A DNA stretch of 64,000 nt from Iris pallida (taxonomy: Eukaryota > Streptophyta > Magnoliopsida > Asparagales > Iridaceae). The translations under genes and the position numbers were made by a program. Within the stretch, counting starts at the first letter, position 1, and every line of letters starts with the position of its first letter. The notes beneath the pieces are model-generated. The model had not been told where the DNA came from and did not search any database. It saw only the letters and a list, made by a program, of their open reading frames with translations. Where the stretch lies: contig JANAVB010023996.1 in the NCBI GenBank assembly GCA_029216955.1, positions 18,613,242 through 18,677,241 on the forward strand. Direction: 5' to 3'. Positions 63,016 to 64,000 of the stretch are shown here, one piece after another.

Positions 63016-64000
63016 TGTAGCCCCCCTTCCCGGAAATTTTTGAAATATTTTTTTATTTTTTTATTTGATTTAAATGGTGGTTTTTAGAAGTTCATAAATA
63101 TTTATTTAGTTAGTTATTAAGATGACTGAAGCCATGGTGGAGTTTTGAAGTCCCAAATGACTAAGAATTATGGCACGGATAGTGCAGCGGCGTACCTTGA
63201 CTAGTGTACTAGCCATGCCAAGGAAGATCCAGCCATAATTGTGTTCTAACTAGGAAATCCATTCCAAGTTGTGACTTGACCCATATAAAATGATTTAATT
63301 ATTTATTTATTAATATTATGACTTTTAGAAGGCCGGTTGTACCATTCTTGTCCGAACTTGACCCGAACTAAATCCGAGCCCATGTAGTCATGTAGTGCGT
63401 CCAGAGACATCCATGTAGATGCATCTGGTGTATATATGTATTGGTAATTTATTTTAATGGTTTATTATTTATTTTCATAAATAATTATTATTTATTATAT
63501 ATAGGTTATTGACATTAGATGAATTATTATTATAGAAAAACTTTTCCTAATTTATTGGAAATATTTTGTATTTAAGATTTTCTATAATAAATTTTGGGTT
63601 TATTACTATTTTTTTATTATAGGATTTTATCGTAGGATTTATCGTGAGCTAATAAATATTATTTATAAATCTTTTTGAAAAATTCCTATTCAATATTTTT
63701 AGGTTATTGGATTAGAATAACATATATAGGGATATATATAGTTGGTGTGAGCCATAGACTTAAATTTGGATTATGAGTCGTTAGATTTAGGTTAGATATT
63801 ATTGAGGGATATCAGCCATCCAAACACACATAGTTAACTACTAAATCATGGAATGGATATAGGCCATAGGATCAACCCAAGACTTAATCCCAACCACCCG
63901 TTCAACCCTACAGTAAATTTGGGTATATATAAATAAACCCAAGGACAGGTGAATCACCACGTTGCAACCGCCCAGAGTGGCACACCATCTAATCGACCTC
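63016..64000 (+). repeat. LTR D, start only
   Basis: It starts TGTAGCCCCCC. GGCACGGATAGTGCAGCGGC and TACCTTGACTAGTGTACTAG match the reverse complement of the solo LTR near 36560-36620. It therefore belongs to the solo-LTR family, in plus orientation. TATATATAAATA at 63924-63935 is a likely promoter. It runs off the window. Confidence 0.75.

Overview
The window is plant nuclear DNA of the kind found in large, repeat-rich genomes. It is almost entirely a nest of Ty3/gypsy LTR retrotransposons with 5-bp target-site duplications (TSDs), plus pieces of a CACTA and a hAT transposon. No intact host gene was found. The only host-like coding piece is one probable exon of a WTAP/FIP37-type gene (23475-23617). 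The species cannot be named from sequence alone; plant-type LTR elements, GT-AG introns and TATAAATA promoters point to a flowering plant.

Layout. (1) 1-22344: the 3' end of a Tekay/Del-like chromovirus (A, + strand), namely the integrase C-terminus, polypurine tract and a ~4.1 kb LTR. (2) 1973-19477: a complete 17.5 kb Tat/Ogre-lineage element (Tat1, + strand) inserted in LTR A, with TSD ACGTG and 1.23 kb LTRs. It has a decayed gag, a protease-RT-RNase H-second RNase H frame, an integrase, and an antisense gene with two introns and its own TATA box. (3) 22345-25765: AT-rich low-copy-looking DNA with the WTAP-like exon, a perfect 66-bp inverted repeat and a CACTA-type terminus. (4) 25766-30351: a second copy of the A-type LTR (B), holding a 250-bp hAT MITE. 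(5) 30352-39049: an older, badly decayed Tat relative (Tat2), split by a solo LTR (33370-36757, TSD AGATA). (6) 39050-62439: an A-type LTR in minus orientation (C). It is split at a (TA)n tract by a minus-strand Tekay-like element E (40874-60426). E's 5' LTR is in turn split by a very young non-autonomous element F (49240-57904, TSD ACAAT). (7) 62440-63015: a remnant of element C. (8) 63016-64000: the start of another LTR (D).

How the parts relate. The deepest nest is Tat2 <- C <- E <- F. Visible decay agrees with this order: Tat2 has frameshifts and lost catalytic residues, E has only nonsense transitions, and F has nearly identical LTRs. A, B, C, E, F and the solo LTR share an LTR terminus of the form GGKCGTGACA (or close to it). 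E and F also share the leader after the 5' LTR and the purine-rich 3' end, so an E-like element probably supplies F with enzymes. F itself encodes only a Gag-like protein with four zinc knuckles and no capsid domain.

The most unusual signal is in Tat1. A short word, ATGCGGCT, is scattered through both LTRs, through intron 1 of the antisense gene, before the 3' LTR, and inside the gag frame. In gag it alternates with its reverse complement in 36-nt coding repeats. I cannot assign it a function from sequence alone.
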